DNA from: Glandiceps talaboti
Taxonomy: Eukaryota > Hemichordata > Enteropneusta > Spengelidae
DNA length: 64,000 nt
Reading direction: 5' to 3'
Assembly: GCF_964340395.1 (NCBI RefSeq)
Contig: NC_135568.1
Span: 11,327,776 to 11,391,775 of the forward strand
Shown: positions 1 to 12,879 of the stretch, piece after piece
Numbering within the stretch: the stretch's first letter is position 1
How the letters are laid out: each line of letters starts with the position of its first letter
The notes under the pieces: model-generated
Databases searched by the model: none
What the model saw: the letters and a program-made list of their open reading frames with translations, nothing else
What the model was told of the DNA's origin: nothing
Program-made: the position numbers and the translations under genes

Positions 1-1314
1 TGTAATTATGAACATCTATCAATTAAAACTAAAAGAGTCTATTACTCTATGTTAAGCCCTTAATAATACAAATGTGATTACAGATAAAAATGGTTGTCAA
101 ATTTTAATCAATTGCTAAGAGGTGGCAAATTAGCATTATTATTATTCAAATTATTATAACATATACTAGATTATTGTTAATTGATCATATTGAATATGAT
201 AGATTATTATTTATTTCTATGTAATATGATGTATGTATGGTTTATGGTTTACAATTTTTTTTTTCGATTAAACAGATTTCAATACAGAGATTAAATCATG
301 AACTTTAACCCTTCAACTTTGACCATTTATACTATCTATGATTTTACCGTTTGTCCTATGTGAAGGACAAAATGATATTTTTTGAAAGGAAAATATGGTC
401 ACACAGAATTGACTCAATACATGTGCATTATTTTGACTTCACTATCTCGACTTAAACCTTTCATGTGTTCACCCCATTGTTAATATGCAAATTAGGTCTT
501 AAATGTGATTTTAGACAAAAAAGTCTGAATTTCTGAAGCTACACGGCCATTTAACCCCATTACTTTCACAAACCCTAAAAGCCTTATTTGCAGAATGAAA
601 AGCTCTAGATACATACTAATGTACATAGCATGAATGTTCCTGTATACCGAATTAAGAAATTTGCATGGTCCCAGAACATTGCCTCATAGATTGACTTTTG
701 AACCACTGCTTTTGTTTAAACAGTTTTTCCTTCACAAACCTATAAGAACAACATGTGTATGTGGATCGAAGGAACAGCCAGAGAAATTCTATAACACAGG
801 AATGGTTTTTAAACAACCTTAAGTTTAATTGTCATCCTGATCAGTCTTTTTATGCATGTACCACATGTATGTGACCTTATCTCATCAATCTGTTTGGCAG
901 CTAATTTACATAATGATTACACTTTTATATCTATATGTATGACTAATAGCTTATCAATGATTAATTTACATATTCAATGACCATTCCTTGTCAATTTCAA
1001 GGCCATGCATTACTTGACATTGCAATGACCCTATTACTTAGAACAAATGATAGTTCGCATACTAATGCACATGTAAATATCAATTAATGATAGCCTGCTC
1101 TGTTGTGTTGCGATGTTAGCTGTCGTACCTTCTAGCCTTAGTATTCAATTCTTGTCCTGAATACCATTAATACTGATTCAGGTGACACTCCTACAAGTTG
1201 TTATCAAACACTTGGGTGTTAAATTCACATAATTACATGTAAATAATATGTAAATTATCACATTCCCACTAAACATTTAATGTTAACTCCTGTGGTCATC
1301 TCAGTATCGTATGT
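1..1314. other. AT-rich non-coding stretch
   Basis: No gene, splice-bounded open frame or repeat could be supported. The sequence is AT-rich and CpG-poor, with short T and A runs. It looks like intronic or intergenic filler. Confidence 0.6.
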
Positions 1315-1653
1315 ACATTTACATAATGACTTCATTTGAATAATGACAGTCTGACTACAGTTGTCATTTACATAATGACTTCATTTGAATAATCATAGTT
1401 TGACTACAGTTGTCATTTACATAATAACTTCATTTGAATAATTATAGTCTGACTAGTTGTCATTTACATAATGACTTCATTTGAATAATTATAGTCTGAC
1501 TACAGTTTTCATTTTCATAATGACTTCATTTGAATAATTAGTCTGACTACAGTTGTCATTTGCATAATGACTTCATTTGAATAATTATAGTCTGACTAGT
1601 TGTCATTTACATAATAACTTCATTTGAATAATGAGTCTAACTAGATGTCATGG
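1315..1653. repeat. Minisatellite, about 7 copies of a 47-49 bp unit
   Basis: A unit containing CATTTACATAATGACTTCAT followed by TTGAATAAT and a GTCTGACTA block repeats about seven times. Unit starts fall near 1321, 1370, 1419, 1466, 1515, 1562 and 1609. Copies differ mainly by small deletions after TCTGACTA (loss of CAG) and by single substitutions. The last copy decays into unique sequence near 1650. No frame is kept open through it, so it is a non-coding tandem array. Confidence 0.93.
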
Positions 1654-1704
1654 TTGTAGGTACTGCCCACAGTGACCAATCAGATTATTAGTTGTGCAAA
1701 CTTA

Positions 1705-2040
1705 ATATTTGTACAAAAATAAAAAACCTAAGTTTATAATCGAATACTTGAAACAAGTACAACATTTCATGTAAACAAGTTCATGATTTATATGTGAATA
1801 CAACTATAATTTAATACCAGAGTACCTTTTTCAAAAACTTTACTTTAGAAGTATGATTGAATACTTTATTGAAATATCATAATTGCACATTTTGTAAAAA
1901 CTTGAGTTTATCATTGAATACTTGAATACAATTATAACATTTTGTGAAAATTTGAATAAATTATGATATTTTGCATATAGATAACATTTCGTACAAATTT
2001 TAGTTCATAGTTAATTGAATAAATTATAACATTAAGCAAA
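1705..2040. repeat. Degenerate AT-rich tandem repeat, about 50-70 bp units
   Basis: Loosely related blocks follow one another. Each has the order CATTTTGTA-like, then AACTTGAGTTTAT-like, then TTGAATACTTGAA-like, then ATTATAAC. Five or six diverged copies can be traced. It lies directly after the younger 47-49 bp array and appears much older. Confidence 0.55.
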
Positions 2041-2701
2041 ACACTATTTTTTGTATATTTTTTCTTAAAATTATCATTATTAATAGCAAAACGCTAGTTT
2101 ATAAGCAAATGCTTGAAACAATAATGATCATATCCTTATTAATGGCTTGAGGCAAATTTTAAAGTTTAATTATTCTAAAGTAGAATTTTACTGGGAGTTG
2201 TGCCACCTGCCTACTAATGTTAGTTGTAATTTGCAAAATGGATTTAAAACATTGCCTTTTTAATATCAGTACAAGTATCTAATTATGGACTAAGAACATG
2301 CTGCTATATTAATTCACTGCATCCTACTGAACAAAACAATGTTAGGGATAATTTAACTACCTCCAAATTATCGCTCAAACAACAGATCATGAAAACAGTA
2401 TGTGGTTAATTCTAATTGTGGGGATTACATTACTGACTTAGATTCTGAGAAAGCGTTGCTGCTTTTATTGAGAGCTACTAGCCAGAGACAGACATTTTGA
2501 GGACATGCCTGAGTGATGTCCATTTAATTCATTTTGTGTGTTTCTACCTCCTTGTATCTCATTATCACTGATTGTACAATCATGTATAAATGTAACCTGT
2601 AACCATGTTCACTCCATATACAATCTCCTTTCTAAGAAAGTAAATTATGCAACTGTGGGTAACTACATCCTGCAGCCTAGGGACTGATTCTTGTCTACAT
2701 C

Positions 2702-2910
2702 TACAATGAACTCCAGGTGTGCAAAGAGTTTCCATGGCAAAACAACAACATGCTCCCCTCCTCCCAATCTATAATGAACTCCAGGTGTGCAGTTCAATGG
2801 CAAAACAATAAGATGTGTATTCCACCCCCATCCCTACCCACAATGAATTCCAGGTGTGCAGAGTTTACATGGCAAAACAACTACATTTACATGTGTTGTT
2901 ACCCCCCCCC
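2702..2910. repeat. Three-copy tandem repeat of about 65 bp, ending in a C-run
   Basis: The motif AATGAACTCCAGGTGTGCA, then a GTTTCCATGGCAAAACAA-like block, then a C-rich stretch occurs three times (near 2704, 2771 and 2841). The final copy ends in a run of twelve C residues near 2903. The copies are imperfect and the array is short. Confidence 0.85.
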
Positions 2911-4369
2911 CCCTCAAGTTTTTCATCAATTTGATTTTTGTATTTATGTTGCTGATATTGATAATGCATAGTGAAATGGTCAGTGCCCTATACCTGACCT
3001 GATCCAATCCCATACAAAACATGTGATTAATTTGTTCAAGTAATAAACTTAATGATAGTAGGTATAATAACATACATCATCAGCTTCCCCCTCCACAATC
3101 CCACACAAACCTTGTACAACTTTTTTTGTTATGAAGTTGACAGCAATGGAAAGTTACACGTATAGTAAGATTCTGGTAGCTGAACTGACATAAAAGTATA
3201 AAATATACCTAATCCACTGAATAAAACTGAAAAAGGAAAAGCTCAAAATCTTAATCCTATCATATTATTTACTTATTGTAACAGTTGTGATAGGACTATC
3301 AATATGTATATCATTGCACATTGTTGAGTAAATGTATGTACACAACAGTGACAGCTTTAATTGTTTGGTTCCACCTTGTAATGGTCATGGGGTCCCTAAG
3401 TGGTGTCAAAGGTCACAGAGAAGTCACCAGGAGGTCACTGAGTGATGTCAAAGCCACATGACAACAGTGTCCATACATGACTGTACATAAATATCCACTG
3501 AACATGTAGTTCAAAGGTTTAAAGAGCTTTTGCAAGAGAAACTTTAAAGGGGAATGCCACTGAAGGAAATAAAGGCATTTTCATAAACTACATTTTCTGG
3601 AAAGTCATTTCATGATTTTACATCACCCACAATTACTTGTTCAGAGAAACATAAAGTTGATCTTGTGCCTTCATAGGGTACATTGTATCTCTGCTATGGG
3701 CTATTGCATCATTGGAGTCAGCAGAAATAATATATTCATGCTTGCACAATGAATATTCATGAGATATTTTACAGGGAGGAATAAGCACTCAGGAGTCAGA
3801 AGACTGATGCAATGATTCACATGCTGAAAGTCTACGTAAGAAACATGACAACCTAGGCTAGTATCCTCAAGAAGTACACATACAATTATCAATTACTGGA
3901 GAGTAGATTTACGTTGAAAGAGTAAATTTGAAATAATTATGATATTATGATCCATCTGCTACTTTGTATAAATCTTGATCATGCAGTGATGTTAATTATG
4001 CAGTACTAATGTCTACGAAATTGGTTGACTAATATGTATGAAATTATTGATTCACTATTTAAGTTTTCAATGTATAGCTTTTAGCTACATATTGATAGAC
4101 TGGGCCTACTGAGGCAGCTCAGCTATTAAAGTCTAAGTGAAACGTCTATAAATGTTCAAAAGAAACCTGACGGCTGTAGCTAACTACATGTATCGGGTGC
4201 CTCAAAACTTTGCTTAGTATTTGGTACCAGTGCTATGATACTGAAAGGTCTATTTATTGAATACCAATCACAATATCATTTAGTACACACTTTGATATAC
4301 ATGTATGAGTGCTGCTCAGTGAAAAGTAATATAGTACTACATGTATCAACACAAAGGTGCTTTACAGGC
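2911..4369. other. Non-coding stretch without recognised features
   Basis: There is a short direct repetition of GGTCAC/AGTGATGTCAAAG near 3390-3450. Otherwise I see no gene, repeat array or RNA gene. Confidence 0.5.
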
Positions 4370-4600
4370 TATCATAATGATATGTGCAAGCCAAGTTGTA
4401 AACGTTTCAACAGTAAATATGTTATTCGTAACCTTTTCCTTCTAGATCACAATAATGATATGTACAAGCCGAGTTGTACACATTTTAACAGTATATATGT
4501 TATTCATACCCTTTTCCTTCTACATCACTATAATGATATGCACGAGCTGAGTTGTACACGTTTCAACCGTAAATATGTTATTCATACCCTTTTCACTTTA
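4370..4600 (+). repeat. 78-bp tandem repeat, 3 copies, open in one frame
   Basis: Three consecutive copies start near 4374, 4452 and 4530. The unit is exactly 78 bp (26 codons), so an open frame in one copy stays open in all. The plus-strand frame from 4235 to 4648 runs through the array and gives a repeated peptide of the type YNDMxxxSCTxFN...YVIHTLFLLxH. Each unit has one conserved Cys and several aromatic residues. No signal peptide, splice signals or known domain support a gene. I treat it as a minisatellite with an incidental frame, but the multiple-of-three period is worth noting. Confidence 0.8.
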
Positions 4601-4983
4601 TGTCACTACTATGTGTATTTATGTCATAGGTGTTGTAGTTCGTTTTAATATCCCAACTGAATGAAGACAAATATTTGGTAATTACATTTATCTAAATGTC
4701 AGATTGGGAATGAAATTTAGGAATGAAAAAAATTGTCTGCCAGCACTATTTAAAAAGTTGTCCTTAACAAAATAATGATCCTATTCAATCTCTATGCCCT
4801 ACTGATATTACATAGGACTCTAACACTATAAGTTACCTCCAGTGATTGGCTTAAATCTGGTCATGTGGTATGAACTAGTAACCCATTGTGACCTCAATTT
4901 GCATAAAACAAGGCATTAGTCATGTGCTTTTTGCCTTAGAAGTTAGAGCAATAGTCATCTTGCATTGGTCTTTTCGGTGATTT

Positions 4984-5063
4984 GCTATAACTATTGAAAG
5001 AATATGGTACCTGAGACTACTTTACTATAACTATTGAAAGAATACCGTACCTGAGACTACTAT
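4984..5063. repeat. Direct duplication of about 40 bp
   Basis: ACTATAACTATTGAAAGAAT and the downstream GTACCTGAGACTACT occur twice in tandem with only two or three differences. Confidence 0.85.
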
Positions 5064-5128
5064 GTATTATAAAACACTTATTGCCTGGCCTTATTTGGGC
5101 ACAAGTAGATATCATATTATCCTTTGTG

Positions 5129-5189
5129 CTGTTATGTAGCAACTATTTCCCTTGGCTTTCAGTCTCAGGAAATATTTGCTACATAACAG
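5129..5189. repeat. Short hairpin with 22-bp arms
   Basis: CTGTTATGTAGCAACTATTT at 5129 is followed, after a loop of about 16 bases, by its near-perfect reverse complement ending at 5189. There is one mismatch in about 22 bp. It could be the palindromic core of a small foldback element or a structured RNA. Nothing around it decides which. Confidence 0.85.
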
Positions 5190-5708
5190 TCCTTGGGGTA
5201 TTAGATGTCTAGTGTCCTCATAGCCGGCACTAAAGGTTTAACAAAGAGAACTTTCAGTTCTTCCCAAAGATGTTATGTTCATTTATCAAAAGTAAAACTT
5301 TGTTGGGCACGAATTGAATGGTATAGTGACACCATATATTATTATTAGAACATTGTCATTATCAAAATTACATTTCTCTGTTATTTCAATCAATTTTGTA
5401 AGTACATGTACGTTATTCTCTAATGATATGCATTGTGTATACTATTTTCATTGATTATTAGTTAGTTGTACATTGTGTTATTAATTATTCAGACTTGAAT
5501 GTTTAAGTTAATCAAGTTTCCTTTTAAATCAAACACAATTCCAAAACTCAAAAAAGACCGACTTTAATAAGTTGAATAAAATGGACTTTCAATCACAAAA
5601 TTCTCCCATGTATACAATGTATCTGGCATGTATTGTGTACGAGAAGAATATGAAATTACAGAAACAGAAGAATTGTAGATACAAGAAAATTCCCACGTCT
5701 AGGATGAA

Positions 5709-5775
5709 TTCCCAGGTGCACCAGGAGTGAATATGCAAGACTTTTCCCAGGTGTACCAAAAGTGAATATGCAAGG
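5709..5775. repeat. Two-copy tandem repeat, 35-bp period
   Basis: TTCCCAGGTGCACCAGGAGT followed by GAATATGCAAGA is repeated at 5744-5775 with four or five changes. Confidence 0.8.
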
Positions 5776-6214
5776 CAAATATTCACCATGTTTTACTGAG
5801 ATATCATAAATATTTAAGTGGTTTCCGAAAACAGTTACATCTGAGACCATTATTGACATAGTAGAATTTGAAGAGTCTCGATCCAATCCTTTTTCTACGA
5901 GTAATCATAATTAGAAAACGTATCACATAGTACACATCAATTTTTCTTGTCAGAGAGATTTTAAAACATTCATCTATTTAGATATTTAATATTTATGATT
6001 CAATGATTCATAAATTTTCTGAGGACCCACAGGAATCAAAGTCATTATTTACATATTTCTGGCATTCTGAAGGGCCCTTGGGAAACTCATTGAACAGTGG
6101 GTCATAACAACTACTCTAATCTTCTGGAGGACGCTAGGGAATGGTGTGAAAAATGGATTTTATCCAATTCGTATTTTGAAGAATATAACTGAAGTGGATG
6201 TATTTTGTTTCTGT

Positions 6215-6385
6215 TTATTTATCCAAGTCTTTGGAACAAATTGCCACAAGCTTCCACAGACATCCACAGTCAAAGCCTTCAGGAAGAACCTTAAAACATA
6301 CTTGTTTGCGAAAGTTTTCAATATTTCACTGTACAGCGCCTCTGAACTCTACTTCATATTAGGTATAGGCGCTCTATAAATTTTC

Positions 6386-6422
<37 letters not shown>

Positions 6423-6434
6423 CATTCATTGATT
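6215..6434 (+). mobile_element. 3' end of a non-LTR retrotransposon (L2/CR1-like), 5'-truncated
   Basis: The plus strand encodes WNKLP (6232-6246) and then, one frame later, TVKAFRKNLKTYLF (6266 onward). This order matches the C-terminal tail that follows the reverse transcriptase domain in L2/CR1-type LINEs (family knowledge). A one-base insertion or equivalent indel lies between the two parts, so the copy is dead. The frame ends at a stop within GCGCTCTATAAATTTT. A tetranucleotide tail of the type (GATT)n follows at about 6386-6434. A stop, a GCGCTNTATAAAT-like terminus and a microsatellite tail together are typical of 3' ends in this superfamily. Everything upstream of about 6215 is missing or unrecognisable. 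The superfamily is inferred from short motifs. Confidence 0.65.
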
Positions 6435-6552
6435 CTCAGATTTCATAAATGGCAAAAATCATTGTTAGGTACAAAATTTGGTTCTTTACAATTAATAATA
6501 CCTTACATGTATAAGTAATCAATCAATCAATCAATCAATCACTCAATCAATC
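6386..6552. repeat. Inverted pair of tetranucleotide repeats (GATT)n ... (AATC)n
   Basis: (GATT)n occupies about 6386-6434 and its reverse complement (AATC)n about 6517-6552, with roughly 80 bases between. The first is the tail of the LINE fragment. The second would fit a tail of an opposite-strand insertion, but no LINE coding sequence is visible to its right. The arrangement could form a long stem. Confidence 0.85.
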
Positions 6553-9148
6553 TTTATGTAATACTCTATAGATACTTTCCAAAAACGTGGTATGATAAAG
6601 AAATGTAAAAATGTAATTATAAACAGAACATACAAATGTGATCAAAATATTATTTTAACCATTCCAAAATATAAATTTGGCAGCCCTTCTGTCCATCAAA
6701 CGTTGTATTTCCAGAAACACATGGAGCTATTTCAATATTTTACAACTAATACTAAAGTCAGTTGGACAGAAAAAGACATACGTGATTCAGATTGTACTTT
6801 ATATCACATTGCAAGACACATTAAACATACATAAAAGTCCATTATACACTGGTATAGATTTCGCTTTAATTCACTCGCTCAATGTTTGATTCATTTCTCA
6901 GCTGTATAACATTACAGTAGGGCATGTCTTACAGACTTTGAAGTAAAACCTATTACACTGAACTACTTTTAGAAATATTCACTAACAATTAACAAACTTG
7001 TACAATAAACACTTCATGAATGAAAATGTCATGATGGCAATAAATGGACAATAGAAATAATGTAACTGACAGGTGTATGTTTCAAGTCAGGAATACTAGA
7101 TTTCATTATTTAATTAACTCACTTTATATACAGTTGTCTACATACACGTCATGTTCTTTTCTCTCTTTATTATGAATAGGTCGAGATTTAGATAAAGATA
7201 CAATAATTTTAAAAGAATTATTATTATTATTAATATTTATACACTAGTTCAAATTTACAACAATATTCAGCTGTCATTCACAATTTATGAAATCATATCG
7301 TACACAGTCGCAATTTTGTTCAATTTTTCTATTTTATGTTCAAAACTCTTTTCAAAAGATGCATTCTAAGGGATGCTGTCCGGCTGACTTTTCAACACAG
7401 TTTTCTTTGCGAGAATGAGTGTTCATGGATTCTAGGTTCATATTTAGTAGGTTCTCTCACTCACTATTTCTAATTAGCATAACAATGCATTCTTTTGTTA
7501 ATCAAATTTAAGTACCCTTGTAAACCTATTATCATATAACCGTATTGTTGATCCTGTTGAAAGCATACATGTACAGCACAAAAATTACTTTCTAACTGGA
7601 CTGCCACCAGGCTAGCACAGTGCTAACACAGCCCAGCATGGTATTAACTTCACATGGCACTTACACCATACCACTGTAAGTAACTCCAAAGGTTAATGTG
7701 TGCACCGATAATCTGAAGGGATTTTTGAGCTGTATTTCTAATAAAGGCACTAATTCAGTTAAATATGTCATTGAATGTCACTACACCTATCCAATACTTT
7801 TAAAACATCAATTTTGATAATTATTGAATTAAAGGCAATTATGTTTCACTTAGAAAGCACTTCTAAATTTTGACCTGGAGTGTTTTAATGGGTATGATCA
7901 AAGTCAAGTATGTCTTCTATGCAGTGAATGTACATGTGGAGAATTTCAGTAACGCACTCTGTAGAGATCAATCTGACCTCTGAGGTCAACCATAGTTACG
8001 TGTCCTGTCCCATCTGTATAGATTTGAAACCAGTTTCTGTCCCTAATGTACCGGGGTATTTTGAATCGATGCACTTTTGGTTTTATGGCAATTTTGAACT
8101 GATTGCTTTGCTAAAACAACTGTTCAATCTGCAATTTCTTATTCATAATGTTACTCGTCAGTTATTTGTGTTAATAAAATTCTGTTTTAACCATTATATA
8201 TCCATTGTAGGCACAGATTCACAGGTTTCCCACCTAGATATTACTGCCTATATCTATGTACTTTCCAAATTTTACCCTGTCCATAGCTACAGCCCTTGAA
8301 CCATTACATGTAGACTTTCTGTTAGTGTTTTTTTCTGAGAGTTGGGAACCCCGATAACAGAGGAAGTAAAATCTGGAAAGCTTTCCATATCATTTACCTT
8401 GACACCTTTGGTGGGGGTCCCTGGGAAAATGCCTGGGGATCTCAGGTGGATTTTACCTGCTTACTGCTCTTAACAAACATTCTGTTTGTAAATACTATGT
8501 TCCCATAAACTATGTTAGTTTTAGTCACATGTTCTCATGTAAGTCTCAAGCCAACAGTTGGATGATAAAGATAACTTAATTAATGACTAATAATAAATGG
8601 GAAACCACTGACAATACAGATCGTCATGACAATTTCAAAGAACTCTAACAAGTACAATTTACTTAAGGTATTGTTTTCTCTTAGCATCAATCCCTATGGA
8701 AAACTGGTACAAGAAATCTCCATTTCCATGTCAAAATGTATGAGACTTGAAACACATGATATGACATGCAATTCCATTAAAATGAAGATATAGTGGACAC
8801 GAAACAACACAGCAGAGAGTCTATTCACAAATTCTTATAAATCAAGAACTATCATTACACTGCATTCATGATTAGATACAATATACCTTAGACCCTGGAG
8901 TCCTTAGTCAGTGTTGAAAACAAGGCAAGAATAAAGACAAGGGTGCCAAAGATTTGTATCTTGGTTTAAAGCTGCAACTAGAACATTTTCTTTTTTTCAA
9001 AAGTATTTTTTTTTAGACATAATGACTTGAATATTGTACACACACCATTAATCAACTGTGGGTATAAACGATTTCATGTAGCTGTATACATAACATGGTA
9101 CAATGAATCAAATGGTTCAAGTCGATACAATGAATTAATTCAAATCAA
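6553..9148. other. Non-coding stretch, one isolated open frame
   Basis: A 123-codon plus-strand open frame (7928-8299) has no recognisable domain, no splice support and a codon composition like the AT-rich background. I do not call it a gene. No repeat array was seen. Confidence 0.5.
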
Positions 9149-9380
9149 ACTGATTTTTGGGTCCACACCCTATAACCAGCAGCCCAACTCAATCACGATT
9201 TCAACCTGTTACTGTACGACTTATGGATAAAACCGACCTCTACAGATGATATGTGCAGTGTCTGATTATGAGACTCTGTATTTTAACAATTTGCAGTGAA
9301 TATATTGTTAGTTGGTTCAATGAAAAAATAACAATAATAACATTCCAGTTACAACTCGGTGTGGCTGGTAGTAAGTATAT
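9149..9380 (+). repeat. Dispersed repeat family B, copy 1
   Basis: This segment aligns in the same orientation with 50360-50555. Shared blocks include CTGATTTTTGGGTCC, ACGATTTCAAC, TTACTGTAC, GTGAATATATTGTT and CCAGTTACA in the same order. Copy 1 carries an extra block around 9240-9285. Neither copy has visible terminal inverted repeats or a tail, so the class is unknown. Confidence 0.75.
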
Positions 9381-9790
9381 GTGAAGTTTACTTGTGTCCA
9401 AGTTCTCATACAATGTGTGTTCAAAGAGCTAAAACATGAATTAAGAAGAAAATGGTTCACTTCTAATTTACATATTAATTAGAAAGTTAACAAATCTAGC
9501 TAATTAATGAATTTACATGTATTTCAGACTACAGTATACACTTTGTATACACGCACATGTATGTCAGGCAATTAAGAATATTGTTCACTTCAAAACAAAG
9601 CTTGCATAAATAAAGCTTGCATAAATTAAGGTAGAAATGCACCTTGAGGGACAAATTTCCCTAAAAATCTAAGTTCTTCATTTCTCTCCAAAATTTGCAA
9701 TATGACAGTTTGTCCCCTAGTCCTTTTAATGTAATAAAAGAAATTTGGGGTTCATCATCTCATTTTCAAGGAAATTGTCGCCATCTTTTT

Positions 9791-9861
9791 TTATTCCCAT
9801 CATTAACACAATATTCGGCGGCCATATTGGATTCCAAAAAGACTACATTTTGATGTTATTG
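9791..9861 (+). repeat. Left arm of a 1.2-kb-spaced inverted repeat
   Basis: This arm, centred on GGCGGCCATATTGGATTCCA, is the reverse complement of 10935-11013 at roughly 70% identity over about 70 bases. The arms may bound a non-autonomous element of about 1.2 kb, or may be two copies of one repeat in opposite orientation. The outer flanks do not pair well, and no target duplication was found. Confidence 0.7.
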
Positions 9862-10934
9862 GTTTGCCCTCCAATAAAAAAAGTCAGATTCAGAGATGTT
9901 CTATTGAGACAATAACTTAGAATCGGTCGGAGTTTTCTTGAAGCAAAAGTTTAAACAGTTTATTTCCAAGTCACATTCTACATTGATTGGAAAGTTCAAC
10001 ATGATTAACTGACAAACTCTAAGTGTCTGAGTACAGTGTAAACTTTATACTAGTTGGGACATTGTACAACTTTTGCATTCAGCCCATGTTATCTAGAACA
10101 CATCATTGATGGCATGGTCGTTTATTCTATTGACTATTGTTATATATTGTTCCGTACAACAATGCTTTTGTGACCACTGGTGACAGTTAGGAGGTCACCA
10201 ACAAAAGGCACTACAAACACTACATCGGTGAACGACAACTATCTATCATAGCATTTCACTACTTTGGTTGTACCATTGGGAAGTCTTAAAATTTGCATAT
10301 TAACTAACAGACCTTTTTTACCACGATTTATATTCTTGAGGAGATTCTTCAACAAAAAGTGTTAAATACCTGAATACACACACTACAACAACCATGACAG
10401 CAATGAACTGCAGTGTTTGTTAGAGTATTTCAAAACCCTCATTCATAGCTATTGATATGTCATAAAATTAACTTTGAAACCTTTTGCCATGATATAGTGT
10501 AAGCCCACAATTTGAGTTGACCCCTGGTGAACTTTAAACCCCCTCAAGGTTTAAGAACAAGTTAGACACATACTTTTGCAGTCAGTGATTGGAGGCCAGG
10601 AAGGGAGCTTTTTTTTTTTTTTTTTTTAAACATTTACAATTGTTAAAATATATAGTCATTGTCTCTTTAAATCTGGTAAACATTCCAAAACCGTTTAACT
10701 ACTAATGGTTTGAAATTACTTTCTATTTAGAGAAGACTGGGTGCCCCTGTGACTGAAAACGTTAATAACATGTACATGTATACTATATCGTTAATACACA
10801 CATGTACATCAACTGTCAATTTTATGATGCCTGAGAAATAAGTCTTTAGTTTTGCTGTAACTTTGTGCAACAAAATTATAACCCTTTCTCTTAAATCAAG
10901 AAAACAAATCAGAGTCACCATACATTTTTGGAAA

Positions 10935-11013
10935 TGAAGTAAATATCAAAATTATGCCATTTTGGAATCCAATATGGCTGCCCAATACTGTGTTAACACT
11001 ATTGGAAAAATAA
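10935..11013 (-). repeat. Right arm of the same inverted repeat
   Basis: It contains TTTTGGAATCCAATATGGCT, which pairs with the left arm at 9791-9861. Between the arms there is a T18 run near 10610, but no coding sequence. A weak third relative may sit near 15808 (GCAGCCATATTCAATTTTAA). Confidence 0.7.
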
Positions 11014-12202
11014 AAGATTGTTGATTCCTTCAAAATATTGTAATTACTATAATATTTGTGTCATGCATGTCAATGGGTATTATCTTACATTTATGTGATT
11101 TTCTTGCCTTTGTATTGCCAAACCACAAAAGTATAATATCGTTGAAGGAGTAGTATCGATACATGCCTAGCATTGCTGGAAGTAGTAACATCCCATACAT
11201 TGTATACATTGACTTGTTAAAGGTCTTACTATACACGTACAATTAAAGTGAACTTTCCCCTTGCTAGCATCTATTATCAAATCTGTATAATATATTTTTG
11301 AAAACTGCTGGTTATTTTTTATTATATGACAGAGAATTAATGACATGCACAATTTTGGCAAAATAGAGGGTAGGAATGATATGTGGCTCTGCCTGTGGGG
11401 GGGGGGATAATTATGATTTAGTGTCTTACAGTAACTACCCAGCAATAGCACTGTACAGAGAATGTTTAGTTATAGCAACAGCGTTATCAACTGAGTAACA
11501 AACTAGCAATAGATATATTGCCAGTTCGTAGCTGCACTGCGTATTTCCCCATACAATACTATGTATGAACATAGGGGTTTGCATGTGCTACTCACAGGAA
11601 CTATACAAATGTTATCACCTGACAATACCCTGGGTTTACCAGTAAAATTTTTCTCGGTCACTGATGGTGTGTGTATCGAGTCTTTGTTCTGTACCATCAC
11701 TCAAATTTAAGGTCAATTGTCTTGCCATCATTTCATATGAAAAATATTATTTCCAAAAGACAAAACAAGAGTAACATCAGTAACACTGTCTCAAATAATG
11801 CATCTTGGAACAGGAAAATTGACCATTTGATTATTTACATAGAGTTACACATATAAAGATTATTAGCAATTATCATTAAATATTATTGATGTCTGTGGAG
11901 AATTTTTACAGGCCGGTGTCTTTTATCAACCTGTAGATAATGGTTTATTTTATCAGTGATAATAAAACATGACTTATATGATTCACACACAAATATGCAA
12001 AATATGCTTTGTATGTTTTATTGCGGGTTCGATGATGCTGCTTGAATTATAGACACATGGGCAATGTTCACATGAAATGTTTCCATTATGTCAAAGATCA
12101 AAACAACACACAAAAGACACAGAGAAATGCAAGTCAACTTTATACAACTGCTTTGTACGAGCCAAAACAAAGACAAGTTAAAAATACATACTGGGGGAAA
12201 TT

Positions 12203-12545
12203 TGTTCGATGCAGTAAACATGTATGAAGTAGAATAACACATAATTATACAATATACTGCAAAGTGATTACCAACAGTGCCGTGCATGTAATACATTACT
12301 GTCCGATTTGTTATCATGTTCACTTTACACGTAAAACCATAATGGTACTCTACCTACAGGGCAAAATAATTCAGTGCAGTATGTTTCTGGTTGCGATATG
12401 AAAGAACAAACATATGACACATTGTTGTAAATCTCAAAGTGATTTCCTATCATATACAAATGTACTACATTACTCTCTGATTTGTTATGTACAATTTACA
12501 CGTCAAAATAAAACGATAGTGAAAAATACCTACATATTCTACATT
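12203..12545. repeat. Tandem duplication, about 175-bp period
   Basis: Copy 1 (about 12203-12358) and copy 2 (about 12376-12545) share the blocks GCAGTA, CAAAGTGATT, GTACTACATTACT-like, GATTTGTTAT, TTTACACGT and CTACCTACA-like, in order. A fragment of a third copy may be present at 13235-13275 (CTGTAATGTACGCTTTACAT), beyond a foldback element. This would fit insertion of the foldback into the array. Confidence 0.7.
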
Positions 12546-12879
12546 TGTACATATAGATTATTCTGAACAGTGTATCTTTCTCAGTGAAATAAAAGCAAGA
12601 GTTTGGGGAAATGAGATTCCAACTCGCCTGCACAGGAATTAACTATTAGAGCAGTGCATGCTGGGGAATACGTCACGTCCAACATTGTAGGCTAAACAAT
12701 TTAGGTACTTTTGCAACAAGTTATTACTTCTCAAGCAAGTGATATATCTAAATTACAAAAAATAGGCCTCAAAAGCCCATTTTTAATGGTGGGAGTAGTT
12801 GAAACGTGGTTTCCCCACACTCTACTCTCAGTGGTCTCGTAGAAGAACCCCCAGCAGTGAGAGTCTGGGTAACTGAGAC

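Noticed and set aside
7928-8299. 123-codon plus-strand open frame
   Set aside because: No domain, no splice or promoter support and background-like composition. Length alone is plausible by chance in 64 kb.
10609-10627. T18 run considered as the poly-A tail of a minus-strand retrocopy
   Set aside because: No polyadenylation signal, coding remnant or target duplication next to it.
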